Below are positions 63,538 to 64,000 of a stretch of DNA of 64,000 bases, piece by piece (the first letter of the stretch is position 1; each line of letters opens with the position of its first letter). The notes below the pieces were generated by a model that had not been told where the DNA came from, searched no databases, and saw only the letters and a list, made by a program, of their open reading frames with translations. A program made the position numbers and the translations under genes. The stretch comes from Strigamia acuminata (lineage: Eukaryota; Arthropoda; Chilopoda; Geophilomorpha; Linotaeniidae): positions 10,482,186-10,546,185 of the forward strand of contig OX442317.1 in NCBI GenBank assembly GCA_949358305.1, in the 5' to 3' direction.

Positions 63538-64000
63538 TCAATAATTGAAACCAAGTTTATGCAAAACGTAATAAAACTTGTATCTCAACGAACTGGTCGG
63601 ATAATTAATAATTGCAGCTTCTTTCGACAAAATTGGCTGAGCCAGCCATTGTTTTGTCGGAAGGAATGCACTTGCTAATCTCTGCGAAGAAAAAAATTGA
63701 AAACATTTAATGTGCAGAAAATAAAACATTTTATTCCTTTTTTAACTTGGCCTTTGCGTTCCCAAATGGCATACGCGGCATACCCGATGATAAAAACTGG
63801 TGTTGCAACTAATAAAAACGAGACTACAGTAGCCGTCAGCACACCCACAGGAAATAAGGTGGACAAAACACTGACAACAGCGTGCACCTGCAATTAATTA
63901 ATTCAATTACCGGCAATTCAATTTCCAGTCTGAAAAAAAATATCCACTTAACGTACCGAAGTCAAAATGGGTAAAGCGATGTAATAGGCCAATTGAAGAT
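63538..64000 (-). CDS. Unidentified multi-pass membrane protein, 3' end (5' partial)
   Basis: Three minus-strand exon parts join in phase 0: 63957 to beyond 64000, 63747-63887, 63538-63681. The first gives a hydrophobic segment (LAYYIALPILTS). The second is a long hydrophobic stretch of about 35 residues, rich in Val, Leu, Ala and Phe, that ends YAIWERKGQ. The third is a soluble tail of 47 residues with ASAFLPTKQWLAQP and ending YVLHKLGFNY. Splice sites fit: GTACGT donor, AG acceptors after TTGC and TTCGC. I do not recognise the family. The 5' part, including the start, is outside the window. Confidence 0.7.

Overview
The window is eukaryotic nuclear DNA from an animal, most likely an arthropod or another invertebrate. 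The evidence is GT-AG genes with short introns (64 to about 300 bp), phase-1 sushi (CCP) exons, alpha-carbonic anhydrases, a TXNL4B/Dim2 orthologue, and intact Ty3/gypsy and Ty1/copia LTR retrotransposons. The species cannot be named from sequence alone. There are no CRISPR arrays, bacterial operons or rRNA genes, and I recognised no tRNA gene.

Layout. (1) About 1-13610: the 3' part of a gypsy element (called gypsy-1): the integrase end of pol, a 104-codon ORF2, an 877-codon ORF3, a polypurine tract and a 3' LTR. The LTR is split by a complete minus-strand copia element at 5560-12754, which has 536-bp LTRs identical by eye, a perfect CATAC target duplication, a tRNA-iMet primer site and one intact 1667-codon gag-pol ORF. 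(2) 13611-14591: a fold-back (inverted-repeat) DNA element. (3) 15110-15920: a decayed gypsy gag-protease fossil. (4) 16-35.7 kb: AT-rich, gene-poor DNA with a MITE with long terminal inverted repeats (21285-22350), microsatellites and dispersed repeats. (5) 35699-50041: a 14.3-kb gypsy element (gypsy-2) with 677-bp LTRs differing at one base by eye. It encodes gag, PR-RT-RNaseH, integrase and a 927-codon ORF3 that is not envelope-like. (6) 50.7-64 kb: the host gene cluster. TXNL4B (-) is followed by a four-CCP membrane protein (+), a three-CCP and a four-CCP secreted protein (-), two tandem secreted alpha-carbonic anhydrases (-), and the 3' end of an unidentified membrane protein (-).

How things fit together. 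The host block holds two local families made by tandem duplication: three sushi proteins, one tethered and two secreted, and two carbonic anhydrases with the catalytic residues in place. The retroelements are nested and look young. Both gypsy elements carry a very long third ORF in the position where errantiviruses carry env. Neither protein has a signal peptide or membrane anchor, and gypsy-2 ORF3 carries a DnaJ-like pair of CxxCxGxG motifs. In gypsy-2 the RT/RNaseH and integrase regions share one reading frame split by a single UAA. These features are the best candidates for something undescribed. All exon boundaries were derived by hand from splice consensus and reading-frame continuity, without transcript support.
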